Positions 17,193 through 27,038 of a stretch of DNA of 64,000 nucleotides are shown here, one piece after another. The stretch covers positions 1-64,000 of the forward strand of contig NZ_JAGGPK010000041.1 in assembly GCF_018613855.1 (NCBI RefSeq). The letters are read 5' to 3'. The position numbers and the translations under genes are program-made. The stretch comes from Arthrobacter sp. ISL-30. GTDB lineage: Bacteria > Actinomycetota > Actinomycetes > Actinomycetales > Micrococcaceae. Below the pieces are notes generated by a model that saw nothing but the letters and a program-made list of their open reading frames with translations, was not told the origin of the DNA and did no database searches. Within the stretch, counting starts at the first letter, position 1. Each line of letters begins with the position of its first letter.

Positions 17193-18228
17193 CAGTGCTT
17201 CCTGAGATTCAATGGTTCCTGGCCGTACCATTTTCCGCGCAGGAGGGTGGTGCAGTCACCTAACAGGCGGTGGAGTTCGCCGGTGCTATTGGAGAGCGAA
17301 CGCAGCACTAGGCCCCTGGTTTCGCCCCGCGAGGCTGTGAGTGAGATGCCTGTGTAGGCGTCATAAGCCGCTGTGAGCTCGTGGAACTGGTCCGCGAGCG
17401 TCTGGTCCACCCGCGGATCGACCACAACCAGGGACCCCAGATGGCTGAAGCCTTCCATGAAGCCGAGGCCAGTCACATCCCCAGCATTCGGCCGAATGAG
17501 GAGATTGTCCAGGGCGAGCAGGCCGCCGGACTCTCCCTCCACATGGATCTCGGCACGCAAGCGCAGTTCCTCGTATTTGAACGACGCCCCGTCGGGAGAC
17601 CAGCCGGGGGTGATGATTTCACTCATGACCAGGCTCGACGTCGGACGCACACTAATGCGCGTATTCTGCCGGTAGCTGGCCTCCCGGTAGGCAATGAGCT
17701 GGTCAGGTGCCAACTCCAGCCGCGCCCCCTCCCCCAATTTCAGGTCCATCCGCTGCGCGGCAAACGACCCGGGAGTCCGATAGATCTTAGTGGCCGACTG
17801 CGTAGTCAAAAGCAGGGAAGCCCGAGCCTGGACCTCCACATCAACAAGATAAAGATCAGCCCCCAAATAAGCCCCACCAGGATTCACAAGAACAAAACAA
17901 ACCTGCCCCGAATCATCAAGATAGTGCGGCCTTAAGACTCTTAAAGCGCCCCTGTGGTACTGATGCACCGCCACGGACTTCCCGCCGCGCTCAGCAATTT
18001 GCAAGGACAGCTGTCCCATCGGAGACATGGTCTGCGAGGCGGCGGAGCCGGATTTGGGGGCCGCGGCGTGGTGGAGCTCGCGATGGGCCCACTGCCGCGA
18101 GGGTCCCGACCCGAGCTTGCGAGGGTTGGGAGCGGCTGGGGACGGGCACGGCCCCAAATCCGGCGTAGCCGCCGGAGGTGAGGGGACTGTCAAAGGTGAC
18201 CCCTGTTTGCGCTTTTGCAGAGGAACGG

Positions 18229-18232
<4 letters not shown>
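17192..18232 (-). CDS. ureD: Urease accessory protein UreD with N-terminal extension
   Basis: 346 residues if translation starts at the ATG that overlaps the ureG stop (TGATG at 18229-18232). UreD is the scaffold that binds urease apoprotein with UreF and UreG during nickel insertion. Core motifs: [13 protein letters not shown] and [12 protein letters not shown]. The first ~70 residues are Pro/Ser/Ala-rich, unlike UreD, and are encoded largely by an inverted-repeat segment. The next ~60 codons use TTA, AGA and many T-ending codons, unlike the neighbours. An internal ATG at 18028 ([10 protein letters not shown]) is an alternative start. Confidence 0.8.
18040..18172. repeat. MITE-like inverted repeat inside the ureD 5' region
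   Basis: GCCGGATTTGGGG (18047-18059) and CCCCAAATCCGGC (18152-18164) are inverted copies about 92 bases apart. The match continues outward through GGCGGC and GCCGCC. The enclosed DNA encodes the aberrant N-terminal extension of UreD. The shape (short arms, GC-rich interior, no gene) suggests a small non-autonomous repeat inserted at the ureG-ureD junction and read through in frame. Confidence 0.5.
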
Positions 18233-18846
<614 letters not shown>

Positions 18847-18863
18847 GTGTCCTCCTACTGTTC

Positions 18864-19544
18864 CTAGCTCATGAACATACGCGCGCGCTGCCGCTCGTGG
18901 CGCATCTGCGAAATTTCCAGCCCGGGGCTCAGTGCCCCGAAGTCGTCCCAGCCGAGGTGCAGTATTCGCCCTACGGCGGCAGCGACGTCGTCGTGCGCTT
19001 TCCGCAGCACCCGTTGCCCCGCGTTCTGCCCCAGCGGAATGGCCCGCACAGCGTTCTGCGTCAGCGACGTCATGGTGGCGAAGAGGTACGCGGACAGCGC
19101 CTCCTCGAAGGGAACCCCCAAGGAGCGCGCGACGACGGCGAACGCCAGCGGCTGGTGGCCGTCGGCCCGGCCGTCGCGAACCAAGGCCCGGTACGCCTCC
19201 ACCGCCGCGGACGGAAAGACTTCGGCCCCGATCTCCAGGAGCCGTCCGCCCATCTTGGTGCTCGCCTCACGCAACTGCCGCGGCAAAAGCTGGGCTGTGA
19301 GCAGGGACTCCAGCTCCTCAACAGGCGTGCCGTCGTACAGGAAGCGGATCGCCAACCCGTCCGAATACGTCAGCTGCTGCCCCACAAAAGCGGACAGCCA
19401 GGTGCTGAACGAGGCCTCGTCCCGCACCAGCCCGCGATCAATGTAGGTTTCAAACCCGAGGGAGTGGGCAAACGCGCCGGTAGGAAGCGCAGAGTCAGTG
19501 AGCTGCTGCAGGGCGAGCTGATAACTAGTGGCTGTGTTCGGCAT
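18864..19544 (-). CDS. ureF: Urease accessory protein UreF
   Basis: 226-residue all-helical UreF, which with UreD and UreG forms the urease activation complex and checks GTPase timing. Conserved N-terminal [25 protein letters not shown] and the [16 protein letters not shown] block are clear. It overlaps the end of ureE by 20 bases, another sign of a single transcript. Confidence 0.94.
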   Translation of the reverse strand: MPNTATSYQLALQQLTDSALPTGAFAHSLGFETYIDRGLVRDEASFSTWLSAFVGQQLTYSDGLAIRFLYDGTPVEELESLLTAQLLPRQLREASTKMGGRLLEIGAEVFPSAAVEAYRALVRDGRADGHQPLAFAVVARSLGVPFEEALSAYLFATMTSLTQNAVRAIPLGQNAGQRVLRKAHDDVAAAVGRILHLGWDDFGALSPGLEISQMRHERQRARMFMS

Positions 19545-20010
19545 GGCGGAAGGGCACCGGCATTATTCGTTCTTGGCGCGCATACGGCACGCCGACTTGT
19601 TTGAGGTAGTCCTCCACGGTGTGGTCGTACTGGCAGACCATTACCTCGCCCGCGTACTCGGAATCGGCGTCGAAGAACTGCGCCTGTAGATGCCGGTTCC
19701 CCAGCGAGTGTGCCACGATGCCCATCTCGTAGATGCTGCGCGGCGCGATCACCAGCACGTCCGTGGGCAGCACGGACACCACGACGACGTTCGCGTCGCC
19801 CACATGGAGGATGTCGCCGTCCCGCAGGTCCGGGTGGGCGGCAGGGAGCCGGATGCCCAGTTCCTTGCCGTGGTCCGTGGTGACCCGCTGGATGCGCTTG
19901 ACCAGTTGGGCGCTCGGCAGGACCACCTTCTCCTTATGCAGCCTGGCGAGCGCTGCAGCCTCGGCCTGCGGCAACTCGTGCAGGTTGCCGAGGATCTTTT
20001 CTACGATCAT
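19525..20010 (-). CDS. ureE: Urease accessory nickel chaperone UreE
   Basis: 161-residue metallochaperone. The N-terminal peptide-binding domain holds the basic LVKRIQRVTTDHGKELGIRLP; the metal-binding domain has GNRHLQAQFFDADS, where the His of GNRH lies at the dimer interface nickel site, and the C-terminal tail has scattered histidines (PFRHAEHSH). It delivers Ni2+ to UreG. Directly downstream of ureC. Confidence 0.93.
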   Translation of the reverse strand: MIVEKILGNLHELPQAEAAALARLHKEKVVLPSAQLVKRIQRVTTDHGKELGIRLPAAHPDLRDGDILHVGDANVVVVSVLPTDVLVIAPRSIYEMGIVAHSLGNRHLQAQFFDADSEYAGEVMVCQYDHTVEDYLKQVGVPYARQERIMPVPFRHAEHSH

Positions 20011-20050
20011 GCTTGCTGTCCCCCTTTGTCCTGTTTCGTCTGGATTGGTT

Positions 20051-21823
20051 CTAGAAAAGGAAGTATCGCTGAGCCATCGGCAGCTCGTCGGCGGGCTCGC
20101 AGGTGACGTCCTCGCCGTCGACCTTCACCTGGTAGGTTTCCGGATCCACTTCGATGTTCGGAGTGGCGTCGTTGAACTTGAGGTCGGCCTTGCTCAGCGA
20201 ACGGATCCCCGAAACCGGCCGGATCACCTTCTGCAGCCCGAGCTCCCCTGGAACCCCGGCGTCGATCGCGGCCTGGGAGAGGAACGTGATGGAGGACTGC
20301 TGGAGGGCTTTGCCAAAAGTGGCGAACATAGGGCGCATGGTGCGCGGCTGAGGAGTGGGGATGGACGCGTTGGCGTCCCCCATCAGCGCGTACGCAATCT
20401 GTCCGCCCTTGAGAACCAGCTCCGGCTTCACGCCAAAGAACGCCGGATCCCACAACACGAGGTCGGCAAACTTGCCCACCTCCACTGAGCCGATGGAGTC
20501 AGCCATACCCTGCGCAATGGCCGGGTTGATGGTGTACTTCGCCACGTAGCGCTTGAGCCGGAAGTTGTCGCTGTCAGCGGAACCATGCGTCCCGCCGTCG
20601 GCGTCTGTGCTGTCCCCTGCGCTGCCCCTGCGGGGGTCCTTCAAAACCCCGCGCTGCTTCTTCATCTTGTCCGCCACCTGCCAGGTGCGCGTGATCACCT
20701 CGCCCACGCGGCCCATGGCCTGGGAGTCGGAGGAGGTAATGGAGAAGATACCCATGTCCTGGAGGACGTCCTCGGCGGCGATGGTCTCAGCACGAATGCG
20801 TGAATCAGCGAAGGCCACGTCCTCCGGAATGTCCGGGTTCAGGTGGTGGCACACCATGAGCATGTCCAGGTGCTCTTCGATAGTGTTGCGCGTGTACGGG
20901 AGCGTGGGGTTGGTGGACGCCGGAAGGACGTTTGGCAGTCCAGCAATTTTGATGATGTCCGGGGCGTGCCCGCCGCCTGCGCCTTCCGTGTGGAAGGTGT
21001 GGATGACGCGGCCGTCGATAGCCCGAATGGTGTCCTCCACGAAGCCACACTCGTTGAGGGTGTCCGTGTGGATGGCCACCTGGACGTCGTATTCGTCCGC
21101 GGTGCGCAGCGACATGTCTATGGACGACGTCGTTGACCCCCAATCCTCGTGGACCTTGAGCCCAATGGCACCTGCGCGGATCTGCTCGGCCAGGGGCTCG
21201 ACGGCGGACGCGTGGCCCTTTCCGAAGAAGCCGAGGTTGACGGGCAGGCCCTCGGCAGCCAGCAGCATCCGCTGGATGTGCCAAGAGCCGGGCGTGACAG
21301 TGGTCGCTTTAGTGCCCTCGGCCGGGCCAGTGCCGCCACCCAGCATGGTAGTCACGCCGCTGCTCAACGCCGTGGGCACCTGGTCCGGGGAGATGAAGTG
21401 GATGTGCGTGTCGATGCCGCCGGCCGTGAGGATCTTGCGTTCCCCGGCGATGATTTCCGTTCCCGCACCGATCACGATGTCCACGCCGTCGGAGATCTGC
21501 GGGTTGCCGGCCTTGCCGATGGCAAAGATGTGGCCGTCCTTGAGCGCGATGTCGGCCTTGTAGATGCCGGTGTAGTCGAGGACAACAACGTTGGTGATGA
21601 CGGTGTCCGGCACCCCGCCGTCGGAACCATCACGGGTTGCCTGGCCGTTCTGGCCCATGCCGTCGCGGATGACCTTGCCGCCGCCGAACACTACCTCCTC
21701 GCCGTAGACGGTGTAGTCCTTTTCAATCTCGAGGAACAACTCGGTGTCCGCCAAGCGGATGGCGTCTCCCGTCGTCGGGCCGTAAAGGTCCGCATACTGC
21801 TTGCGGGGCAGTTCGAAGCTCAC
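20051..21823 (-). CDS. ureC: Urease alpha subunit UreC
   Basis: 590-residue catalytic subunit that hydrolyses urea to ammonia and carbamate. Nickel ligands are in place: HIH in GGIDTHIHF, the carbamylated Lys in [12 protein letters not shown], the His residues of AIHTDTLNE and [13 protein letters not shown], and the Asp of SSDSQAMGR. The flap [20 protein letters not shown] carries the mobile Cys-His pair. It is ~20 residues longer than usual because of a polar insert ([20 protein letters not shown]) between KKQRG and [16 protein letters not shown]. Overlaps ureB by four bases. Confidence 0.97.
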   Translation of the reverse strand: MSFELPRKQYADLYGPTTGDAIRLADTELFLEIEKDYTVYGEEVVFGGGKVIRDGMGQNGQATRDGSDGGVPDTVITNVVVLDYTGIYKADIALKDGHIFAIGKAGNPQISDGVDIVIGAGTEIIAGERKILTAGGIDTHIHFISPDQVPTALSSGVTTMLGGGTGPAEGTKATTVTPGSWHIQRMLLAAEGLPVNLGFFGKGHASAVEPLAEQIRAGAIGLKVHEDWGSTTSSIDMSLRTADEYDVQVAIHTDTLNECGFVEDTIRAIDGRVIHTFHTEGAGGGHAPDIIKIAGLPNVLPASTNPTLPYTRNTIEEHLDMLMVCHHLNPDIPEDVAFADSRIRAETIAAEDVLQDMGIFSITSSDSQAMGRVGEVITRTWQVADKMKKQRGVLKDPRRGSAGDSTDADGGTHGSADSDNFRLKRYVAKYTINPAIAQGMADSIGSVEVGKFADLVLWDPAFFGVKPELVLKGGQIAYALMGDANASIPTPQPRTMRPMFATFGKALQQSSITFLSQAAIDAGVPGELGLQKVIRPVSGIRSLSKADLKFNDATPNIEVDPETYQVKVDGEDVTCEPADELPMAQRYFLF

Positions 21824-22155
21824 GCGGGGCTCCCTTCCGTGGTGGCGGTGTCAAGGGGGCCGTTAACCGCGTTGCTCAACCCGTACACTTCACGGGTTCC
21901 GGCGAGCGCCACCAGCTGCACCGTGCGGGAATCTCCGGGCTCGAAGCGCGCTGCCGTCCCTGCCGGGATATCGAGCCGCCTGCCGTAGGCTGCTTCGCGA
22001 TCGAAGTCCAGTGCACTGTTGGCTTCGGCGAAATGGTAATGCGAGCCGACCTGGATGGGACGGTCGCCCCTGTTCACAACCTCGACGGCGATCGCGTCAC
22101 GGCCGCTGTTGCATGGGATGGGCTCCGAGCGGAGCCGGTATTCACCTGGAATCAT
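21820..22155 (-). CDS. ureB: Urease beta subunit UreB
   Basis: 111-residue structural subunit with IPGEYRL at the start, [29 protein letters not shown], and [12 protein letters not shown], all standard for UreB. It assembles with UreA and UreC into the (abc)3 trimer. Nine bases after ureA, overlapping ureC. Confidence 0.96.
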   Translation of the reverse strand: MIPGEYRLRSEPIPCNSGRDAIAVEVVNRGDRPIQVGSHYHFAEANSALDFDREAAYGRRLDIPAGTAARFEPGDSRTVQLVALAGTREVYGLSNAVNGPLDTATTEGSPA

Positions 22156-22163
22156 GCCGCCTC

Positions 22164-22466
22164 CTAACGGATCGGATCGTGGACGGTGACCAGTTTGGTG
22201 CCGTCGGGGAACGTAGCTTCAATCTGGACATCATGGATCATCTCGGGCACGCCTTCCATCACGTCGTCACGGGTCAGGAGGGTGGTTCCGTAGCTCATGA
22301 GCTCGGCCACGGTCCTGCCGTCACGCGCGCCTTCGATCAGTTCGTAGCTGATAATTGCGACGGCTTCCGGGAAGTTCAGCTTGAGTCCTCGGGACTGGCG
22401 ACGGCGCGCTAGATCGGCGGCCACGACAATCATGAGCTTCTCCTGCTCACGGGGCATTAGATGCAT
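22164..22466 (-). CDS. ureA: Urease gamma subunit UreA
   Basis: 100-residue subunit. The start at the ATG at 22466 ([13 protein letters not shown]) has AAGGAG six bases upstream; the open frame extends nine codons further without support. [24 protein letters not shown] and [28 protein letters not shown] are diagnostic. First gene of ureABCEFGD; no clear operator was seen upstream. Confidence 0.96.
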   Translation of the reverse strand: MHLMPREQEKLMIVVAADLARRRQSRGLKLNFPEAVAIISYELIEGARDGRTVAELMSYGTTLLTRDDVMEGVPEMIHDVQIEATFPDGTKLVTVHDPIR

Positions 22467-22641
22467 GCGTACTCCTTCTGGCCGCGGCCTCATGGAACAA
22501 CGCCGGCGAGGCCATCCCTGCCGAGCCTCCCGAACGGTTTGTGACCAGCGTAAGCCGTGGAGGTTTCAGTGAGATTTCGGACGGTTCCGTGGGGTTATCT
22601 CGGTTTCCGCGAGGCGCGGCGGCCCGTTGTCCCCCAGAAGG

Positions 22642-22824
22642 TCAGGGAACCCGATCTTTGATAAGCGCGTACGGAACGCTCGGGAGGTTTCCCGCCTTCC
22701 AAGGCTCTTCGGACGGCTCCGGCGGCAGCTCATGGCGGCCATCATGAAGGACCGTCACCACGGTTCCGATCATTGCTGTCAGGGACACAATCCCAAGGAT
22801 GACCAGCAGGATTGCAACGGACAT
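22642..22824 (-). CDS. Small single-pass membrane protein
   Basis: 60 residues from the ATG at 22824. A hydrophobic helix SVAILLVILGIVSLTAMIGTVV fills residues 2-23, followed by a polar tail rich in Pro and Glu. GAAGG lies upstream at good distance. No family recognised; upstream of the urease operon on the same strand, but with a ~175-base gap, so probably separate. Confidence 0.45.
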   Translation of the reverse strand: MSVAILLVILGIVSLTAMIGTVVTVLHDGRHELPPEPSEEPWKAGNLPSVPYALIKDRVP

Positions 22825-22870
22825 GGACACCTTCGAACACCTCGCCAGTTCCATCCTACGACCCAAAACC

Positions 22871-22943
22871 CTTCCCCAAGTGACTCGCATTTGTAGTCGT
22901 TAAAACGGCTCTTAGCGACAACAAATGCGAGTCACTTGGGAAG
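22871..22943. repeat. Palindromic repeat, diverged copy A
   Basis: Arms CCAAGTGACTCGCATTTGT (22876-22894) and ACAAATGCGAGTCACTTGG (22921-22939) are exact inverted copies; with TTCC/GGAA and a further TCG/CGA pairing the stem is nearly 28 bases. The core TGACTCGCA-TTGT resembles the repeats at 44.8, 51.3 and 54.0 kb. It lies between two divergent genes, so it is not simply a terminator. Confidence 0.7.
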
Positions 22944-23044
22944 CTCAGGGCCCTGTTCGCCCGTCTGGCCCGGCGGTATGGTAAGCATACTGACGAATTA
23001 ATGATTGGTTCGTCACGGCCTGTTCCACGTTCAAAGGAGACATT

Positions 23045-23986
23045 GTGAGCACGAAGGTTGAAAAGCGGATTCTCGTCAACGTCCCGGTGAGCACGGCGTA
23101 CAACCAATGGACACAATTCGAGGACTTCCCCCACTTCATGGGTGGCGTGAAGAGTGTCAAGCAGCTGAGCGACGACCGCTTGGAATGGGTGGCGGAGATC
23201 GCCGGGGTACGGCGGCAGTGGCAAGCGAAAATCCTTGAGCAGGTCCCTGACCGCAAGATCGCCTGGGCAGCAACAGAAGGCGCAACCAACGCCGGAGCCA
23301 TTGAATTCGAAGATGTCGGAGGCGGCCAGACCTCGCTGCGGCTGACGCTGGAGTACGAGCCTGAAGGCCTCGTGGAGAAGATCGGTGACAAGCTTCATTT
23401 GGTGGAGAACCGGGCGGAAGCAGACCTGAACAGGTTCAAGGCCTTCATCGAGGACGAGCGTTACGCGAGTGGCGCTTGGCGTGGCACCATCGGCGAAGGC
23501 GCCACTGCCGGAACGCCCGGAGTCGAAGACGCTGCCGCATCACAAGGTGACAGCGGCAAGGCTGGAGTGTCAGGAAAGGTAGTCGCGGGAGCCGCCGGGG
23601 TGGCGGCCGCTGCTGCGGCAGCAACCGCCGCCATGGGAAGCAAAGACAAAGAGTCGGACGCCCCATGGCCCTCTGACCCCGAGCCATCCAAATCCAGGCC
23701 AGCCAGTTTTGAGGACATGGGCACGGTGCGCGCCCCTTCAGGGGAAGCTTCTTCAACAGCCGACGCCGAACCCGAAGTGCCTGACGACGTGATCGCCCGC
23801 CCCTTCGACCAGACGAACGATCTGGTGGACACCTCAGGCGATTCTGACGAAACCGCCGCGAGCGATACGCGGAGTGCAGCCGAACGCGAGCGGTCGCGGA
23901 ATGATGAGGCCGGAGTTATCCCGCCGGGGGCAGCAATTCCCCCGGGCGCGATCCCTCCGGCAGGAGGCAGCGCCGGTCCACGCTGA
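23045..23986 (+). CDS. SRPBCC-fold cyclase/dehydrase-like protein with disordered tail
   Basis: 313 residues from a GTG start with AAAGGAG upstream. Residues 1-140 form a polyketide cyclase / dehydrase domain (START-like fold): KRILVNVPVSTAYNQWTQFEDFPHFMGGV is the typical opening. From ~145 onward the chain is low-complexity: an Ala-rich helix-like run (VAGAAGVAAAAAAATAAMG), acidic Ser/Pro segments, and a Pro/Gly/Ile/Ala tail (IPPGAAIPPGAIPP). Such domains bind hydrophobic ligands; stand-alone actinobacterial versions are often linked to stress. Substrate unknown. Confidence 0.7.
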   Translation: MSTKVEKRILVNVPVSTAYNQWTQFEDFPHFMGGVKSVKQLSDDRLEWVAEIAGVRRQWQAKILEQVPDRKIAWAATEGATNAGAIEFEDVGGGQTSLRLTLEYEPEGLVEKIGDKLHLVENRAEADLNRFKAFIEDERYASGAWRGTIGEGATAGTPGVEDAAASQGDSGKAGVSGKVVAGAAGVAAAAAAATAAMGSKDKESDAPWPSDPEPSKSRPASFEDMGTVRAPSGEASSTADAEPEVPDDVIARPFDQTNDLVDTSGDSDETAASDTRSAAERERSRNDEAGVIPPGAAIPPGAIPPAGGSAGPR

Positions 23987-23994
23987 CGGGTGAA

Positions 23995-24038
23995 CACCGG
24001 CCGGCCAGAACTGACCGTGCACCAACTACCGGCCGGTG
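23995..24038. terminator. Hairpin between convergent genes
   Basis: CACCGGCCGG (23995-24004) pairs with CCGGCCGGTG (24029-24038). It lies between the SRPBCC gene and the convergent membrane-protein gene and overlaps the last codons of the latter. No T run, so efficiency as a terminator is uncertain. Confidence 0.5.
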
Positions 24039-24310
24039 GGCTCCGTAGCCGCCGCATTTTCGGAGGCGATGCGGTGGTTCCGCCACCATCTGCGAACCAG
24101 GTCCACCAAGGCAAGAAGCCCCGCGATAGGGGAAAGCACCACGATGGTGTACACAAAAAGCAGCCAGCCCAGCGTAGCCAGCGGAGGCTGATGCCCGGTG
24201 AGCAGTGACAAGCCGCCCAACAGTGCGATTGTCCAGAAAATAACGACGACCAACAGCACCGCAGCCGCCGGGAAATACTCGTTCGTCACCACATTCATGA
24301 GAGTCGTCAT
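24026..24310 (-). CDS. Small two-helix membrane protein
   Basis: 94 residues, start at the ATG at 24310 with AGGAGG eight bases upstream; the much longer open frame upstream of it is antisense to the next gene and rejected. Two hydrophobic helices (AAAVLLVVVIFWTIALLGGLSLL and LGWLLFVYTIVVLSPIAGLLALV) are joined by a short loop, followed by a basic, tryptophan-bearing end (VRRWWRNHR). No family recognised. Confidence 0.65.
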   Translation of the reverse strand: MTTLMNVVTNEYFPAAAVLLVVVIFWTIALLGGLSLLTGHQPPLATLGWLLFVYTIVVLSPIAGLLALVDLVRRWWRNHRIASENAAATEPTGR

Positions 24311-24442
24311 GCTTGTCCTCCTGCCTGCTAATCCACGGGTTTCAACGCCCAGATTCAGTATGCGGCGAGCACATGCCGTAAGGGCGTCAAGACGCGGGAA
24401 GTGTGATGGAAAGAACCTCTCCCAACCACAGAAGGAGCCATC

Positions 24443-25126
24443 ATGATCATCAGGGAGCACATTGACCGCTTGCTTGAAGGCAACGGAAACGTCATCGGTC
24501 AAGACGGCGAAAGAATTGGAGGCATCGGCCAGTTCTACGTCGACGATGTAGGCAACGAGCCAAGCTGGGTCACGGTCAAGACGGGCCTGTTTGGAACCCG
24601 GGAGTCCTTTGTCCCGCTCGAAGGGGCACGGATGGAGGGCGATGACCTCGTTGTCGCCTACACAAAGGAGCAGGTCAAGGAAGCCCCTTCCGTGGACCCC
24701 GAGGGCCACTTGGACCTGGCTGACGAGGACCTTCTCTACGAGCACTACCGGATGGGTGGCCTCCGTACTGCCAGGGGCCAGGCTTCCGTAGGAGTCCAGG
24801 AAGAATCCGTAGGAGTCCCGGAAGAAGCGGGAACCTTCGAGCGGGGCGACTACGGGGAGGCAGGCTATGTTGCGGCCGACGATGAGCAGACGGGCTACGT
24901 ACGGAAAGACGAACAAGCGGCCACGCGACCGGTCGGCGACACACTACCGGTCGGCAATGAACAGGCAGGCTACGAGCGGGGCGACTATGGGGACGCCGGT
25001 ATTGTGCGGGCCGAAGACGAGCAAGCAGGGTACGTGCAGGCCGATCGGGAAGACATGGTGAGCCGTCCACGGCTGCGGAAATACCTGACCACGGAGCGCC
25101 CGCCAGAGGGTCCCGATCATTTATGA
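24443..25126 (+). CDS. PRC-barrel protein with internal repeats
   Basis: 227 residues. Residues 1-80 look like a PRC-barrel (IGQDGERIGGIGQFYVDD, GNEPSWVTVKTGLFGTRESFVPL), a small beta-barrel found in RNA-processing and photosynthetic proteins. The middle has two copies of an acidic, aromatic unit (ERGDYGEAGYVAADDEQTGYV and ERGDYGDAGIVRAEDEQAGYV). It ends SRPRLRKYLTTERP, similar to the opening of a DUF2382 domain, which commonly follows PRC-barrels; here the protein stops there. Many relatives are stress-linked. Start has AGAAGGAG upstream. Confidence 0.65.
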   Translation: MIIREHIDRLLEGNGNVIGQDGERIGGIGQFYVDDVGNEPSWVTVKTGLFGTRESFVPLEGARMEGDDLVVAYTKEQVKEAPSVDPEGHLDLADEDLLYEHYRMGGLRTARGQASVGVQEESVGVPEEAGTFERGDYGEAGYVAADDEQTGYVRKDEQAATRPVGDTLPVGNEQAGYERGDYGDAGIVRAEDEQAGYVQADREDMVSRPRLRKYLTTERPPEGPDHL

Positions 25127-25160
25127 GAACCAGGGCTGGAAAATCCAGGTGATGGAACCA

Positions 25161-25204
25161 ACGGGAGGGGGCTTCGGCAACAAACACGCCGGGCCCCCTC
25201 CCGT
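25161..25204. terminator. GC-rich hairpin, probable terminator
   Basis: ACGGGAGGGGGC (25161-25172) pairs with GCCCCCTCCCGT (25193-25204). It follows the PRC-barrel gene and precedes the RNase Z gene by about 30 bases. It may end the first transcript or shield the start of the second. Confidence 0.55.
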
Positions 25205-25233
25205 CGCCGCCAACCAGTGGCACACTGGGGTTC

Positions 25234-26172
25234 ATGCGTGAGTTGGTCGTCCTCGGCACTGCCTCGCAGGTCCCGACCCGGACCCGCAACCACAACGGGT
25301 ACCTGCTGCGCTGGGACGGCGAGGGCCTGCTCTTTGATCCCGGAGAGGGAACGCAGCGGCAGATGATTCATGCCGGAGTGGCCGCCTCGCAGATCACGCG
25401 TATTTGCCTCACCCATGTCCATGGCGACCACTGCTATGGCCTGCCGGGCGTCCTTTCACGCATGGCACTGGACAAGGTGCCCCATCCGGTTCACTTGCAC
25501 TACCCGGCGTCGGGTGAAGAGGTGGTCCGGGCCCTCGTTTCCGTCGCCTCCCCTGGCATAGACCTGCGGCTGCATCCGCATGGAGGCTTTGCGTACGGGG
25601 GCGTGGCACATGCGGGGCCTAACCATAGGGCTGCTGAGCCGATCGCGCCGGGACTGGAAGTGCGGCCCTTGAACCACCGCATCGAAGCCTATGGCTACCG
25701 GCTCATGGAGCCCGACGGCCGGACATTCCTGCGGGAGCGGCTTGCTGCCGCTGGGATTACAGGGCCCGACATCGGCCGCCTGCACCGCGAAGGGGGCCTG
25801 GACGGAGTGCGCCTGGAGGACGTGAGTGTTCCGCGGCCCGGCCAGCGCTTCGCCTTCATCATGGATACGGCCCCCTGTGAGGGTGCGGAGGAGCTGGCGG
25901 AGGGGGCGGATCTTCTCGTCACGGAATGCACATTCAGTGACGACGACGCCGAGCTCGCCTCGCAGTTCCGCCATCTCACCGCAGGGCAGGCGGGCGATCT
26001 GGCGGCATCCGGCGGCGCCGGGACCCTTGTCCTCACCCACTTCTCCTCGCGATACGGGGACGTCGCCCCACTCGCTGAACAGGCTCGAAGCCGGTCCGCT
26101 GGAGCTCGGGTGTTGGCTGCGATGGACCTGGACCGGATCCAATTTCCGCCGCGCCGGGTGCATCCCTCCTAA
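25234..26172 (+). CDS. rnz: Ribonuclease Z-type metallo-beta-lactamase-fold nuclease
   Basis: 312-residue MBL-fold protein. The N-terminal LVVLGTASQVPTRTRNHNGYLLRW, the zinc motif LTHVHGDHCYGLPG (HxHxDH), a later metal Asp in FIMDTAPCEG and the C-terminal LTHFSSRYGD match tRNase Z, which removes 3' trailers from tRNA precursors. Length is normal for the short form. Separately transcribed and convergent with the idonate-dehydrogenase remnant, whose stop overlaps its end. Confidence 0.85.
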   Translation: MRELVVLGTASQVPTRTRNHNGYLLRWDGEGLLFDPGEGTQRQMIHAGVAASQITRICLTHVHGDHCYGLPGVLSRMALDKVPHPVHLHYPASGEEVVRALVSVASPGIDLRLHPHGGFAYGGVAHAGPNHRAAEPIAPGLEVRPLNHRIEAYGYRLMEPDGRTFLRERLAAAGITGPDIGRLHREGGLDGVRLEDVSVPRPGQRFAFIMDTAPCEGAEELAEGADLLVTECTFSDDDAELASQFRHLTAGQAGDLAASGGAGTLVLTHFSSRYGDVAPLAEQARSRSAGARVLAAMDLDRIQFPPRRVHPS

Positions 26173-27038
26173 AGGCAGACGCCTTCCAGGTTGGTGACTA
26201 TTTGTGAGTTGTCGGCGCCGAACGGGCCCTCCTGAACCAGGCTGCCATCGGCGAGGGCCGCGATGACGTCGTCGATCTCGTCGTTGAAACGGAACGATCC
26301 GATCAGTTCGAGTTCCCGCGTAATGGGGAGTGAGATCGGGACCGGCTGATCTCCGGTGGGAAGCAGGCCGACCATTATGACGCGACCGCCCCGCCGAGCA
26401 CCCCGGATGGCAGAAGCCAGTCCTCGGTGGTTGCCCGAGGACTCGATCACGACGTCCGCCTCGGTGGCGTTGATGGCTTCAACGTCGGTTGCCTGGACTG
26501 TTCGCGTGGCGCCGAGTGCCCGGGCGATCTCCAAGGGTTTCTCGTGGAGGTCCACGGCTGTGATTTCTTTGGCGCCGGCCCGTTTGAGAGTGGCGACGCT
26601 GAGGGCGCCGATGGGTCCGCTGCCGATGACAAGGGCGTTCTTGCCTCGGATGTCACCTGCCCGGGACGCTGCGTGCCATGCGACACTTGCCGGCTCGATG
26701 AGGGCGGCGGTCTTTAAGGGGATACCCGGCGGGATGGTTCGAAGCATCCGGGCAGGGAGCACGGCATATCTGACGAACGCACCATCCGTATGAGGAAATT
26801 GGGCGGCGCTGCCGAGGTAAGTGCACCCCGGCGATAAGTTTGGCCGGTTTTGAGGATATTTGGCATGATCTCCATCCGGTGTGGCCGGATGGACAGCCAC
26901 GGCTGTTCCTGCAGACGGTCCGCTCCGGTTGGAGGCGGCACGAAGGACAATGCCCACAACCTCGTGCCCAAGGACCATAGGGGCCTTCAGCACCGATTCA
27001 CCGGCTGCTCCATGCATCCAGTAATGCAGGTCTGAGCC
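26169..27038 (-). pseudogene. L-idonate 5-dehydrogenase-type zinc dehydrogenase, 5'-truncated
   Basis: A medium-chain dehydrogenase with APMVLGHEVVGIV, the cofactor fold ALVIGSGPIGALSVATLKRAGA and a normal C-terminus. It begins inside the family: the conserved GSDLHYW lies just upstream of the first ATG (27017), and the first ~35-40 residues, including the catalytic-zinc Cys (usually xxCGSD), are missing. At 27038 the homology meets the stop of the XRE regulator, so a deletion appears to have fused the two regions. Even if translated from 27017, the product lacks a zinc ligand and should be inactive. Confidence 0.7.

Noticed and set aside
18027..18172. CRISPR or riboswitch in the repeat-bearing stretch of ureD
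   Set aside because: Only one inverted pair, no spaced direct repeats and no conserved riboswitch core; a small inserted repeat explains it better.
22856..23398. Minus-strand 180-residue frame
   Set aside because: Antisense to the SRPBCC gene and across palindrome A; no start signal or domain.
24311..24916. Long minus-strand extension of the small membrane protein to 296 residues
   Set aside because: The extra part is antisense to the PRC-barrel gene, and a strong ribosome site lies before the internal ATG at 24310.
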